DNA from: Persephonella sp. IF05-L8
GTDB lineage: Bacteria; Aquificota; Aquificia; Aquificales; Hydrogenothermaceae
Direction of reading: 5' to 3'
Assembly (NCBI RefSeq): GCF_000703045.1
Contig: NZ_JNLJ01000005.1
Span: 473,023-537,022 of the forward strand
Length of the DNA stretch: 64,000 nucleotides
Made by a program: the position numbers and the translations under genes. Shown in pieces: positions 26,989 to 36,040 of this stretch. Below the pieces are notes generated by a model that saw only the letters and a list, made by a program, of their open reading frames with translations, was not told the origin of the DNA and did not search any database. Each line of letters starts with the position of its first letter. The stretch's first letter is position 1.

Positions 26989-27954
26989 ATGGCTAAAACA
27001 GGCGTTGTTTTAATGAACATGGGTGGCCCCGATAGTCTGGAGGCCATCCAGCCTTTTTTGTATAACCTTTTTTCTGACCATGACATAATAAGAATTCCTC
27101 GGCTTATTCAAAAACCAGTTGCCTATCTAATCTCCAAAATCAGAGCAGAAAAAACAAAAGAGTATTACATCCACATGGGAGGAAAATCTCCCCAGAAGGA
27201 GCAAACATTAAAGCAGGCAGAAGAATTACAAAAAGTCCTTGGAGATGATTATGTTGTAACTGTTGCTATGAGATACTGGCATCCTTTTACAGAAGAGGCT
27301 GTAGAAACACTCATAAAAAATAATGTCCAGCAAATTATTCTTCTTCCACTTTATCCCCATTACAGCAAAACCACAACCGGTTCTTCATTTAAAGAGTTTT
27401 ACAGGGTCTATAACAAAAAAGGTTTGAAAATTCCTGTAAAGGAAATAAAGTCCTACCATAATCACCCTCTTTTTATTCAGGCATGGGTGGAGAAAATCAA
27501 AGCTCAGCTTGGTGAGGAATATAGAGATTACTTTTTACTATTTTCAGCCCATTCCTTGCCTGAGAAAATAATAAAAGAGGGAGACCCGTATAAATCACAA
27601 ATAGAAGAAAGTGTAAGGCTGATTATGGAGCATTTTCCAGAAAATAAATATGCACTTGCATACCAATCAAAAGTCAGTCCTGTAAAATGGCTGCAGCCTT
27701 TTACAGATGAGAAAATTGTTGAGCTTGCAGAAAAAGGTATAAAAAAACTTGCAGTTATCCCTATATCCTTTGTTTCAGAGCATTCAGAAACCCTTTATGA
27801 ACTTGATATTGCATACAAAAAACTTGCAAATGATAAAGGAATAACATATTATAAAAGAATAGAGACCTTAAAAAACAGTCCTGTATATATAACATTACTC
27901 AAAGAGTTAGTATCATTAGGGGGAAATTTTGAAGGGAGAGTTCTACAGACTTAA
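26989..27954 (+). CDS. hemH: ferrochelatase
   Basis: Inserts Fe2+ into a porphyrin (protoporphyrin or coproporphyrin) in heme synthesis. 321 residues: GVVLMNMGGPDSLEAIQPFLYNLF at the N-terminus, the catalytic-His segment LFSAHSLPEKII near residue 185, AYQSKVSPVKWLQP near 223 and FVSEHSETLYELDI near 262 with the conserved Glu. Only 10 bases follow the rpoD stop, so it may be read with the dnaG-rpoD unit. Its end overlaps the next gene by 26 bases. Confidence 0.96.
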   Translation: MAKTGVVLMNMGGPDSLEAIQPFLYNLFSDHDIIRIPRLIQKPVAYLISKIRAEKTKEYYIHMGGKSPQKEQTLKQAEELQKVLGDDYVVTVAMRYWHPFTEEAVETLIKNNVQQIILLPLYPHYSKTTTGSSFKEFYRVYNKKGLKIPVKEIKSYHNHPLFIQAWVEKIKAQLGEEYRDYFLLFSAHSLPEKIIKEGDPYKSQIEESVRLIMEHFPENKYALAYQSKVSPVKWLQPFTDEKIVELAEKGIKKLAVIPISFVSEHSETLYELDIAYKKLANDKGITYYKRIETLKNSPVYITLLKELVSLGGNFEGRVLQT

Positions 27955-28606
27955 TACATTAGTAGCATTTCTTTGTGTCTTTATTACATCTGTTTTTGCT
28001 CAAAACTCATATATAGAAAAAGAATACATTAACCTAAAAAAATCTCAACAATCTTTAAAAGACTTTGTATCAATGTATAATTCAGAGATAGATAAGATAT
28101 ATAGAGAGATTTCAAAACTTAACAACAAAGAAATATCGCCTGAGTATCTAAAAGATACCGAAAGTATACAAGAACTTATAAACCAATATTCTAAATTAAA
28201 ACAAGAATTAAAAAGAGCAAAACAAAACTTAATTGAGGCTTATACAACATTTAGAATAAAAATATTCAAAGTTCTTGAAGAAGCACCAATATCGCAGGAA
28301 TTAAGAGATTATTACTATAAACATATGATAGATAACCAGCATTTACTTGAAGAAGCATTTGATTTACTAATCACTTATACAAAGAAAAAACAAGAGGGGC
28401 TTCTTTTTCTTAAATCCTTAAACACAAAAAAAAGATATATTATCAAAGATAATAAACTATCTTTTCTGGATAAAAATAACCTGGACAAATTTAATGCTTA
28501 TCAAGAAGAAGCAAAAACCATATTAAATAAAGCTTTAGAAAAATTAGAAGAATTCACTTTCCAGCATAGAAACCTTATTAAAGAGATAAATGAGCGCTTC
28601 CGATAA
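27929..28606 (+). CDS. exported coiled-coil hypothetical protein, 225 aa
   Basis: Start is a TTG with AGGGGG six bases upstream, inside the hemH end. Residues ~9-24 are hydrophobic with a VFAQ cleavage site near residue 24, so the protein is probably exported to the periplasm. The mature part is almost wholly helical and Lys/Glu-rich with heptad-like repeats, suggesting an extended coiled coil. No cysteine for lipid attachment and no family I recognise. It overlaps the DUF523 gene by 17 bases. Confidence 0.7.
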   Translation: MKGEFYRLNTLVAFLCVFITSVFAQNSYIEKEYINLKKSQQSLKDFVSMYNSEIDKIYREISKLNNKEISPEYLKDTESIQELINQYSKLKQELKRAKQNLIEAYTTFRIKIFKVLEEAPISQELRDYYYKHMIDNQHLLEEAFDLLITYTKKKQEGLLFLKSLNTKKRYIIKDNKLSFLDKNNLDKFNAYQEEAKTILNKALEKLEEFTFQHRNLIKEINERFR

Positions 28607-29339
28607 ACCTGTAATTGTACTTAGTAGATGTCTTGCCGGTGAAAATGTTAGATATGATGGTAGTAATGCCTATGACCCTTTTGTTGAAAAGCTTTTGAAA
28701 TATGTTGATATTATTCCTGTATGTCCAGAAGTTGAGATAGGCCTTCCTGTTCCAAGACCAAAAATCATAGTTGTGAAAGAAAACGGATATAAAGTATATC
28801 AACCTGAAACCCATAAAGATTTAACACAACCTTTAAAGGATTTTTCTTATAAATTTTTAAGCAACCTTCCTCAAACAGATGGGTTTTTACTTAAAAGCAA
28901 ATCCCCCAGCTGTGGATTTTCAGGAACTAAAACATATAAAACACCTGAAGGTAAAGGATATATAGGACGAAGAAAGGGGCTCTTTGCTATGGCAGTTAAA
29001 GAAAAATTTCCTTACCATCCTGCTGCAGATGAGCTTATGTTAAAGGATTTTTATAAAAAATATATATTTTTGACAAAGCTTTATCTGTTTTTCTATTACA
29101 GAATAATGGAAACAGAGCAGTTTATAAGAGAATTTGAGGATATTCTAATTCTCTTTAGCAAAAAAGGAACACAAGAATTTAAAAAAAATCCAACATACCA
29201 GAACTTTTTACGGATATTTTCCAGAAATATTAGTGAAAAATGGCTGAATAACAAAATTCCAGATTTCAAGGGAAAAATATTAACCAGTTCGGAACATAAA
29301 AAATATATTATCTTTCCTGAAGAGCTTATTAAAGAATAA
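28590..29339 (+). CDS. DUF523-domain protein
   Basis: 249 residues. Residues 8-145 are DUF523: SRCLAGENVRYDGSNAYDP, IIPVCPEVEIGLPVPRP and LLKSKSPSCGFSGTKTY, with three conserved cysteines that may hold a metal or act as thiols. In related proteins DUF523 can be fused to DUF1722; the C-terminal ~95 residues here are helical and could be a reduced version. Related proteins from E. coli (YbgA) appear in light/repair contexts, and a DUF523 protein in Pseudomonas desulfurates thiouracil, but no specific activity can be assigned. It ends 11 bases inside truD on the opposite strand. Confidence 0.75.
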   Translation: MSASDKPVIVLSRCLAGENVRYDGSNAYDPFVEKLLKYVDIIPVCPEVEIGLPVPRPKIIVVKENGYKVYQPETHKDLTQPLKDFSYKFLSNLPQTDGFLLKSKSPSCGFSGTKTYKTPEGKGYIGRRKGLFAMAVKEKFPYHPAADELMLKDFYKKYIFLTKLYLFFYYRIMETEQFIREFEDILILFSKKGTQEFKKNPTYQNFLRIFSRNISEKWLNNKIPDFKGKILTSSEHKKYIIFPEELIKE

Positions 29340-30225
29340 GCTCCTGATTTTTCAGGAACATTGTTGCATAAGCTCCTTTAGATAGGAAAAAATTAATTCT
29401 GTCTCCTTTTATATAAACATCTTCAGCTTTTAGAAATGTTTTCCTATAATCACCTTTTATTCTCAGCTGGGATAATTTTTCCATAAGCTCGTCAAAGGGA
29501 ATTTCCTTTTTTGAAATTTCCCTGTAGATGTTTTCTTCTTCAGGAGATAGTTTTACTTTGTACCCCAGAATTGGAAAAAACTTATAAAAATTAGACATTA
29601 GCTCATTATAATCTGCAAAAGGGATAAAATATTTTATCCCTTTTTCTACAACTATAAATCCATCATATTTTTGCTTTAGTGTATACATAACGGCTTTATT
29701 CCATAGATGAGAAAGATAAGCATCTATATAAAAATTTTCCCTCCACTTAAGATGTTTCCATTTAATTCCGGTTTTCAGTTCTTTTAATAGTCTTTTTCCT
29801 CTTTCTCTGTTTCTTGTTATTCTCTGAAGGTCATAATAATTAATAAACCAATCTTTCAGTTTTAGTCTGTGTCCTTTTAGTCTTATGGAAAATTTATTTC
29901 CCTTAAGCTGCCCTATTTTGAGTTTTCTCCTTACCTTTCCCTGATAGATAAGTGCAAAAAAGCTACTTTGATTTTTTTCAAAGATTGTATCCCCCAGAAA
30001 CTCTTGTGAGGTAACATACTGAAAAGTTATAGCATTTTTATCCTTTAGACCTGCATAACTCAGTTTAAACCTGTCTGTTATATCTTTTGTGTTCATATTT
30101 TTTTTTATCAGCAGATAAAGGTAGAACTGTCCGTTTTCGTCTTTTTCAAGCTCTGATATCTCTTTTACTAAAAAATCTGATGGGCTTTCCTTTATATTCC
30201 AGTCAAAATTAATTATTTCTCCCAT
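29329..30225 (-). CDS. truD: tRNA pseudouridine synthase D-like (TruD)
   Basis: TruD makes pseudouridine 13 in tRNA-Glu. The motif LSYAGLKDKNAITFQYV near residues 49-65 contains the catalytic Asp in the KxxxxKDxxAxTxQ pattern, and LKGNKFSIRLKG near 104 follows as in TruD. At 298 residues it is shorter than the E. coli enzyme (about 350), with a reduced TruD-specific insertion. The C-terminal GDRINFFLSKGAYATMFLKN matches the family end. It is convergent with, and overlaps, the DUF523 gene. Confidence 0.82.
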   Translation of the reverse strand: MGEIINFDWNIKESPSDFLVKEISELEKDENGQFYLYLLIKKNMNTKDITDRFKLSYAGLKDKNAITFQYVTSQEFLGDTIFEKNQSSFFALIYQGKVRRKLKIGQLKGNKFSIRLKGHRLKLKDWFINYYDLQRITRNRERGKRLLKELKTGIKWKHLKWRENFYIDAYLSHLWNKAVMYTLKQKYDGFIVVEKGIKYFIPFADYNELMSNFYKFFPILGYKVKLSPEEENIYREISKKEIPFDELMEKLSQLRIKGDYRKTFLKAEDVYIKGDRINFFLSKGAYATMFLKNQELIL

Positions 30226-30238
30226 TTTTACCCTGATT

Positions 30239-30266
30239 TTGAAAAAGATTTAAAGTGTAATATAAT
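30239..30266 (+). promoter_or_regulatory. sigma-70-type promoter of the DUF507-galT unit
   Basis: TTGAAA at 30239-30244 and TATAAT at 30261-30266 separated by 16 bases; the start codon of the next gene lies 33 bases downstream. Confidence 0.7.
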
Positions 30267-30298
30267 AACACTCTGAATATTATTTGAGGAGGACTTTA

Positions 30299-30847
30299 AT
30301 GAAAATACCAGCCAGGCTGGTAGAGAGAATTGTAAACAATATAGAAAAAGAACTAATAGAAAAACATTATATAGAAGCAGAAAATGAAGAAGAGTTCAGA
30401 AATAAATTATTTGAAATAATAAACACTGCAATTCAGGAAGAAAAAGAGATAGAAGAAGAAGCAGAAAGACTTGTAGAACAGCATATGCACCTTATAGAAG
30501 AGGAAGACATCAGGTATAGAACAGCTGTTATAAAAGTAAAAGAAAAACTGGCAGAAGAGAGAAATATACATCTTGACCCTGAAGAAAGAATGAACCAGAT
30601 AGCCCATAGAATAAAGAAATATATTGAAACAGATGATAGCATAGAGATTTTCGAGCATCCTAACAAGATAAGAAGAAAAGTTTTTGAAATGCTAAAACAA
30701 CTTGTAAAAGAAGAAAAAGAGATAGACAGAGAAGTAAGACAAAGAATTAAGTCTTATTCTAAAAAAATTATAGAAGGAACTCCTGAATGGAGAATACTAT
30801 ATAATAGAATATACGAGGACGCCCTTAAAAGAAGAGGACTTTTATAA
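30299..30847 (+). CDS. DUF507 family protein
   Basis: 182 residues, entirely helical and charged, with two repeats of a DUF507 unit: KIPARLVERIVNNIEKEL... at the N-terminus and RIKKYIETDDSIEIFEHPNKIRRKVFEMLKQLV in the second half, each about 90 residues. DUF507 is a family seen in Aquificota and Deltaproteobacteria without a known role. The ATG at 30299 is chosen for its GAGGAGG with a six-base spacer. It is followed by galT after 24 bases. Confidence 0.85.
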   Translation: MKIPARLVERIVNNIEKELIEKHYIEAENEEEFRNKLFEIINTAIQEEKEIEEEAERLVEQHMHLIEEEDIRYRTAVIKVKEKLAEERNIHLDPEERMNQIAHRIKKYIETDDSIEIFEHPNKIRRKVFEMLKQLVKEEKEIDREVRQRIKSYSKKIIEGTPEWRILYNRIYEDALKRRGLL

Positions 30848-30871
30848 TCTCCCTCCTTACAGGAGTTTTCT

Positions 30872-31903
30872 ATGCCAGAGCTTCGCTACAATAGACTAAA
30901 CAATACGTGGACTATTATATCTAAAGAAAGAGCAAAAAGACCTCATGATTATCCAATTGGATGGAGTAAAGAAAGAGGGGATATAAACAAATGTCCTTTT
31001 GAACCAGGGAAAGAACATTTAACCCCATCTGAAGTTTATGCCATTAGAGAACCTGGAACCCCTCCAAATACACCGGGATGGAAAGTCCGTGTAATTCCAA
31101 ATAAATTTCCTGCAGTAAAACCAGAAGAGGATTTTTTTCGTAACTCAGAAGATATATATGACAGAATGGGAGGATTTGGATACCACGAAGTCATTATAGA
31201 CACTCCAGACCATTACAAACAACTACAGGATTTTTCTGTAGGTGAGATTTTTCTTATGCTCCTCGCTTATAGAGAAAGAATGAAACAGCTTTACAAAGAT
31301 AAAAATATTTACTATGTTCAGATTTTTAAAAATCATGGAAAAGAAGCAGGGAAAAGCCTGTACCACTCTCATTCACAACTTATTGCACTACCGAGAATTC
31401 CAAAGAGAATAGATACCCAGATAAATCAAACTCGGAAATACTATATAGAAAAAGAAAGATGTTTATTATGTGATGAGATTAAATACGAAAGAAAACATGT
31501 AGAAAGAATTATTGAAGAAAATAACAGGTTTTTAATTTACGCTCCTTATGCATCTGCGTTTCCCTTTGAAATGAGAATTCTTCCTACCTTCCATTCTCAT
31601 GATTTTTCCAGTGTAACAGATGAAGATTTAGAAGATTTAGCAAAAACTTTACAGCTTGCTGTAAGGAAACTTGCACAGATATTTGACAATCCACCTTTCA
31701 ATCTTATTTTACACACTGCTCCACCTTTAAGGAATATCCCTGGTAAACCAGATTATTTTTACGATATAGATAAATTCTTCCACTGGTATATAGAAATTCT
31801 TCCACGGATAGCCATACATGCAGGATTTGAATTAGGAACAGAATATTTTATAAATCCTACACCTCCTGAGGAGGCCGCAAGGTACCTCAGGGAAAAAAAT
31901 TAA
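30872..31903 (+). CDS. galT: galactose-1-phosphate uridylyltransferase family protein
   Basis: 343 residues of two HIT-like domains. LRYNRLNNTWTIISKERAKRPHD at the start and SLYHSHSQLIALP near residue 167, where the second His of HSHSQ is the nucleophile, are family marks. The zinc site near residue 48 (KCPFEPG) and CLLC near 202 replace the usual CxxC arrangement. GalT interconverts UDP-glucose/galactose-1-phosphate; in autotrophs such proteins may act as general sugar-phosphate nucleotidyltransferases. galK and galE are not nearby. Confidence 0.88.
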   Translation: MPELRYNRLNNTWTIISKERAKRPHDYPIGWSKERGDINKCPFEPGKEHLTPSEVYAIREPGTPPNTPGWKVRVIPNKFPAVKPEEDFFRNSEDIYDRMGGFGYHEVIIDTPDHYKQLQDFSVGEIFLMLLAYRERMKQLYKDKNIYYVQIFKNHGKEAGKSLYHSHSQLIALPRIPKRIDTQINQTRKYYIEKERCLLCDEIKYERKHVERIIEENNRFLIYAPYASAFPFEMRILPTFHSHDFSSVTDEDLEDLAKTLQLAVRKLAQIFDNPPFNLILHTAPPLRNIPGKPDYFYDIDKFFHWYIEILPRIAIHAGFELGTEYFINPTPPEEAARYLREKN

Positions 31904-31916
31904 GAGGAGGGTTAAG

Positions 31917-32660
31917 ATGAAGAAGAAACTTTTGTCTGTCAGCATTGCTTCAGCAGTTTTTAGTTTTGCTTTTGCAGGGGGGAATGGTGATTGGAGCTAC
32001 CATGGTTCTACAGGTCCCGAACATTGGGGAGACCTGAAAGAAGAGTATATTATGTGTAAAATCGGTAAGAACCAATCTCCTGTAGACATTAACAGAATTG
32101 TTGAAGCAGAACTTGAAGAAATTAAAATCAGTTACAAACCTGGAGCTTCTTCCCTGGTTAACAATGGTCATACTATTAAAGTTTCTTACGAAGGTGGAAG
32201 TTATATAGTAATTGATGGTATTAAGTTTGAACTTAAACAATTCCATTTCCATGCCCCAAGCGAGCACAAAATTAAAGGAAAACTTTACCCGTTTGAAGCT
32301 CATTTTGTACATGCTGATAAAGATGGTAATCTGGCTGTAATAGGAGTTGTTTTTAAGGAAGGGAAGAAAAATCCAGTTATTGAAAAACTATGGAAAAATC
32401 TTCCTTCAAAAGTAGGTGAAGAAGTTAAACTCTCCGAAAAAATAAATGCATATGACCTTCTCCCAAAAAAGAAAAAATACTTTAGATACTCTGGTTCTCT
32501 TACAACTCCACCATGCTCTGAAGGAGTAAGATGGATAGTTATGACCAAAGAGATGGAACTCTCTAAAGAGCAGATAGAAAAATTTAGAAAGCTTATGGGT
32601 GGAGATACCAATAGACCTGTTCAACCTCTAAATGCAAGGATGATAATGATAGAAGACTAA
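31917..32660 (+). CDS. cah: alpha-type carbonic anhydrase, secreted
   Basis: Hydrates CO2 in the periplasm. 247 residues with a signal peptide cut after AFA20. WSYHGSTGPEHWG opens the domain, zinc ligands are His110, His112 and His129 (FHFHAPSEH and EAHFVH), and Cys47 can pair with the Cys in SGSLTTPPCSEGV as in bacterial alpha enzymes. NRPVQPLNAR closes it. The sequence resembles, from memory, the very heat-stable enzymes of Persephonella and Sulfurihydrogenibium. It probably supplies bicarbonate for the reductive TCA cycle. A strong terminator follows. Confidence 0.96.
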   Translation: MKKKLLSVSIASAVFSFAFAGGNGDWSYHGSTGPEHWGDLKEEYIMCKIGKNQSPVDINRIVEAELEEIKISYKPGASSLVNNGHTIKVSYEGGSYIVIDGIKFELKQFHFHAPSEHKIKGKLYPFEAHFVHADKDGNLAVIGVVFKEGKKNPVIEKLWKNLPSKVGEEVKLSEKINAYDLLPKKKKYFRYSGSLTTPPCSEGVRWIVMTKEMELSKEQIEKFRKLMGGDTNRPVQPLNARMIMIED

Positions 32661-32666
32661 TAAACT

Positions 32667-32688
32667 AAAGCCCCCCTGTGGGGCTTTT
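32667..32688 (+). terminator. intrinsic terminator after the carbonic anhydrase gene
   Basis: AAAGCCCC (32667-32674) pairs with GGGGCTTT (32680-32687) around a short loop, with T residues at the 3' side. Confidence 0.85.
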
Positions 32689-32727
32689 ATAATATCTGGT
32701 TTAATTACTATAAGGGCAGGTAATATA

Positions 32728-33408
32728 ATGAAAGAAAATCTTATAGAAATGTTCCAACTTCAAGAAGAACTTAATAGAAAAATAAGCAATGATTGGCGAA
32801 AAATAAGGTCTAAGGAAGATTTTGCCCGTGCCACATGGATAGAATGTGCAGAACTTGTAGATAGTCTGCCGTGGAAATGGTGGAAAAAACAAACACCTGA
32901 TATGGATAATGTCCAGATAGAAGTCGTAGATATCTGGCATTTTATAATGTCTTATATCCTTATAGATTATGAAAAACCTGAAGAAGCTATTGAAAGTGAT
33001 GCTGTCCAGACATTTTTAAAGGGACTTAGCGAGGATTTTACCAACATTAATATTGATGGAAGTTTAATCAATCATTACCTTGGGGAAACAGATAGATACA
33101 AAAAAATTATATTTCTTGCAGAAAGAGTTGCCGAAGGATTTTTAAGACAGGACTTAAATTTTGGTATATTCTTTTTTGGAGTTTTAGTAAGGAATACCAT
33201 ATCTTTTGAAAAGCTATATCTTTTATATATAGGAAAAAATATACTTAATCATATTAGACAGGAAAAAGGCTACAATACAGGAGAATACAAAAAGACAATC
33301 AATGGAATGGAAGATAATCAGTATTTATTTGAGATTATAAAATCCATTAAAACAAGAGATGAACTGGAGCAAAGAATAAGAGAAGCTTTTGAAAAAATTC
33401 ATAGTTAG
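32728..33408 (+). CDS. dimeric all-alpha dUTPase-like pyrophosphatase
   Basis: 226 residues of the dUTPase_2/MazG-type fold: ARATWIECAELVDSLPWKWWKK at about residues 34-55 and DNVQIEVVDIWHFIMSYIL at about 60-78 supply the ExxE and ExxD metal-binding pairs typical of Campylobacter/trypanosomatid dimeric dUTPases. It would hydrolyse dUTP (and perhaps dUDP) to dUMP, keeping uracil out of DNA. It is followed after nine bases by a membrane protease gene. Confidence 0.85.
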   Translation: MKENLIEMFQLQEELNRKISNDWRKIRSKEDFARATWIECAELVDSLPWKWWKKQTPDMDNVQIEVVDIWHFIMSYILIDYEKPEEAIESDAVQTFLKGLSEDFTNINIDGSLINHYLGETDRYKKIIFLAERVAEGFLRQDLNFGIFFFGVLVRNTISFEKLYLLYIGKNILNHIRQEKGYNTGEYKKTINGMEDNQYLFEIIKSIKTRDELEQRIREAFEKIHS

Positions 33409-33417
33409 GAGGAAATA

Positions 33418-34287
33418 ATGGACCCCACAGGAGCTGTATGGATAAACCAGCTGTTCTGGTTAATTTTTATTTTTCTTCTGATATTCCCTATGTTAAAAGC
33501 TCAGACTTTAGAGTGGAGTAGAGAAAGACTTATCAGAGCGATAGAAGAAAAAAGAAAATCCCGTGTGATTACTATGATACACAGACAAGAAACCCGTTCA
33601 TTTTTAGGGTTCTTTATGATGAGATTTATTACCATTGAGGATTCGGAGCAGGTTTTAAGAGCTATCAGAATGACCCCGAAGGATTTACCTATTGATTTTA
33701 TTATTCATACTCCAGGTGGTCTTGCTCTTGCTGCAACGCAGATTGCACAGGCACTTGCAGACCATGAGGCACCTGTTAGGGTTATAGTTCCTCATTATGC
33801 TATGTCAGGAGGGACGCTTATAGCACTTGCGGCAGATGAAATCATTATGGATAAACATGCTGTTTTAGGTCCTGTAGACCCACAGCTTGGTCAGGAACCA
33901 GCAGCATCTATTGTGAAAATTAAAGAATTAAAAAAACCTGATGAGATTGATGATGCCACATGGATAAAAATAGATGTAAGTGAGAAAGCCCTTAAACAGA
34001 TGTTTGAAAATGTAAAAAGTTTATTGCTTAAAAAGGGCTATAGCGAAGAAGTAGCCGAAAAAGTGGCAGAAGAGTTATCAACAGGAAAATACACCCATGA
34101 CTATCCTCTGACTGTAGAGCATATCCAGGCTTTAGGCCTCCGAGTTTCCACCGATGTTCCAGAAGAGGTTTATGCATTAATGGATTTATATCCACAGCCT
34201 GCAGGAACTCCATCAGTTCAATACATACCGGTTCCTTATCAAAGACCAGGTAATAACGGAGCCCCAACAGGAAACAAAAGTGAGTGA
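33418..34287 (+). CDS. membrane ClpP-class serine protease (SDH_sah / DUF114 family)
   Basis: 289 residues. One N-terminal span (about 9-26) anchors a ClpP-fold domain: HTPGGLALAATQIAQAL near residue 99, PHYAMSGGTLIALAADEI near 121 with the nucleophile Ser, and AVLGPVDPQLG with the following Lys region. The proline-rich tail (QPAGTPSVQYIPVPYQRPG) is typical. These proteases resemble SppA and are thought to degrade membrane or signal-peptide fragments. GGAGG precedes the ATG. The next gene starts eight bases before its end. Confidence 0.88.
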   Translation: MDPTGAVWINQLFWLIFIFLLIFPMLKAQTLEWSRERLIRAIEEKRKSRVITMIHRQETRSFLGFFMMRFITIEDSEQVLRAIRMTPKDLPIDFIIHTPGGLALAATQIAQALADHEAPVRVIVPHYAMSGGTLIALAADEIIMDKHAVLGPVDPQLGQEPAASIVKIKELKKPDEIDDATWIKIDVSEKALKQMFENVKSLLLKKGYSEEVAEKVAEELSTGKYTHDYPLTVEHIQALGLRVSTDVPEEVYALMDLYPQPAGTPSVQYIPVPYQRPGNNGAPTGNKSE

Positions 34288-34894
34288 TTACAGAAAAAAG
34301 GTTTTAATTGTCAGGCTAAGGGATATATTTTTAACCGGTTTATTTGTTTTTATTCCTATTGCCATAACAGTATGGATTGTTGTCTGGCTACTTGCTTTTG
34401 TAAATAATCTGGTTTTACCTATTCTTAGATATATAATGCCAATACCTAATATTCCAGGTATTGGTCTCCTTATTACACTTATTCTTATTTTCATTATTGG
34501 TTTGATTGCTCAAAATTATTTTGGTAAGAAAGTAATATCTCTCTGGGATAGTATCATAAACCGAATTCCGATAGTCCGCTCAATTTATCTGGCTGTAAAA
34601 CAACTAATGGAAAATCTTTTTAACCAGAAGGGTAAAGGGAAGTTTAAAGAAACTGTGCTGGTGGAATTTCCCAGAAAAGGAATGTATTCAATAGGCTTTA
34701 TAGCAAACAAAACAGAAGTTGATGGGGAAATTTATTATCTGGTTTATGTGCCTACAGCCCCAAATCCAACTTCAGGATATACAGTTTTTGTAAAAGAGAA
34801 TGATGTAATCCATACAGATATGTCTGTTGAAGACGCTACCAAAATAATACTCTCTGGTGGCATAGTTTCCCGAGATAGCATCAAATCTGAGTAA
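34280..34894 (+). CDS. DUF502 family membrane protein
   Basis: 204 residues with two strong spans near 16-45 and 60-80 joined by the family pattern PIPNIPGIGLLITLILIF, then IPIVRSIYLAVKQLMENLF and a soluble C-terminal domain (VEFPRKGMYSIGFI, VPTAPNPTSGYTVFV). DUF502 proteins are widespread and uncharacterised. Start is GTG within the protease gene, so the two are translationally coupled and may work together at the membrane. The end overlaps folD on the other strand by 14 bases. Confidence 0.9.
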   Translation: MSDYRKKVLIVRLRDIFLTGLFVFIPIAITVWIVVWLLAFVNNLVLPILRYIMPIPNIPGIGLLITLILIFIIGLIAQNYFGKKVISLWDSIINRIPIVRSIYLAVKQLMENLFNQKGKGKFKETVLVEFPRKGMYSIGFIANKTEVDGEIYYLVYVPTAPNPTSGYTVFVKENDVIHTDMSVEDATKIILSGGIVSRDSIKSE

Positions 34895-35768
34895 GCGGGT
34901 GAGGGGCAAAACCAAGTTTTTTCCTGTAAATATTAACCGTATTTAGCAGCAGGGAAGCCACTGTCATTGGTCCAACACCACCAGGAACCGGTGTAATAGC
35001 ATATACTTTATCTTTTAAGGCCTCAAAATCTGTATCTCCTACCAGAGAGCCATCTTCCAGTCTATTTATACCAACATCTATCACAACAGCATCTTCTTTA
35101 ACCATATCTGCAGTAATTAGTCCAGGTTTTCCAACGGCAACAATAAGTATCTCTGCCCTTCTTGTATAGGATTTTAAATCTCTTGTGTTTATATGGCAGA
35201 TGGAAACAGGAGCTTCTTCATTTTTCAGGAACAAAAGTCCCATTGGTTTTCCTACTATATTACTTGCTCCTACTATTACCACATCTTTTTTAAAAGTAGG
35301 AATTTTATAATGCTTCAGCATTATCCAGATACCAAGAGGTGTGCAGGGAATTACTCCATCATCTTTACCGGTAGCTAACTTACCCATATTTTCCGGGTGA
35401 AATCCGTCTACATCTTTATGGGGATTAATTGCCTCAATTATCTCCTGGGTGTTAATATGTGATGGAAGAGGAAGTTGAACCAGAATTCCGTCTATATCCT
35501 CATCTCCGTTGAATTTTCCTATCAGCTCAAGGAGTTCTGTCTGGGTAGTATTTTCAGGAAGTTTAAAAACCATTGAGTTTATACCAACTTCCTTGCAGGC
35601 TTTTCTTTTGTTTTCTACATATACCTGGCTTGCAGGGTCTTCTCCAACAAGTATTACAACCAGATTTGGATTTCTTAGACCTTTTTGAATATAACCATCT
35701 ATCTCTTTTTTGAGCTCCTCTCTTATTTGCTTCGCAAGAGATTTTCCATCTAAAATAACAGCTGCCAT
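34881..35768 (-). CDS. folD: bifunctional methylene-THF dehydrogenase/methenyl-THF cyclohydrolase
   Basis: 295 residues with YVENKRKACKEVGI near 50 (catalytic Tyr and Lys), VQLPLPSHI near 98, HPENMGKLATG near 128, the NADP loop GASNIVGKPMG near 168 and PVPGGVGPMTVA near the C-terminus. FolD interconverts 5,10-methylene- and 10-formyl-THF for purine and formyl-Met-tRNA synthesis. GGAGAG lies upstream of the ATG. A small unknown gene precedes it by eight bases. Confidence 0.97.
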   Translation of the reverse strand: MAAVILDGKSLAKQIREELKKEIDGYIQKGLRNPNLVVILVGEDPASQVYVENKRKACKEVGINSMVFKLPENTTQTELLELIGKFNGDEDIDGILVQLPLPSHINTQEIIEAINPHKDVDGFHPENMGKLATGKDDGVIPCTPLGIWIMLKHYKIPTFKKDVVIVGASNIVGKPMGLLFLKNEEAPVSICHINTRDLKSYTRRAEILIVAVGKPGLITADMVKEDAVVIDVGINRLEDGSLVGDTDFEALKDKVYAITPVPGGVGPMTVASLLLNTVNIYRKKLGFAPHPLTQI

Positions 35769-35776
35769 TTTCTCTC

Positions 35777-36040
35777 CTATATCATATATTTTTCTTTATA
35801 TTTTAAAGCATCTGAAGGTTCTAATATTTTTAATATTTTGCCTATAATGAGGCCGTTATCTTCTTTTATTTTTGGTACATAGAAAGGAAGTTTATTAATT
35901 GCTACGATATATTGTGGGTTTGTTATTTCTATCTCTTCTTTTTCTTTCAGATTTTTTAAAATATCCAGATTTAAATTTTCAGATATTATAAAAAATTCCA
36001 GCTCAACTTCTATATTGCCATCCAAAATACCACTTTCCAA
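35777..36040 (-). CDS. hypothetical protein, 87 aa
   Basis: A small soluble protein alternating acidic and hydrophobic residues, with beta-rich segments (IEVELEFFII, PQYIVAINKLPFYVP, GLIIGKILKIL). The start is taken as TTG at 36040 because GTGGAG lies six bases before it; a GTG at 36052 in the same frame has no Shine-Dalgarno. It is eight bases upstream of folD. I do not recognise the family. Confidence 0.6.
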   Translation of the reverse strand: MESGILDGNIEVELEFFIISENLNLDILKNLKEKEEIEITNPQYIVAINKLPFYVPKIKEDNGLIIGKILKILEPSDALKYKEKYMI

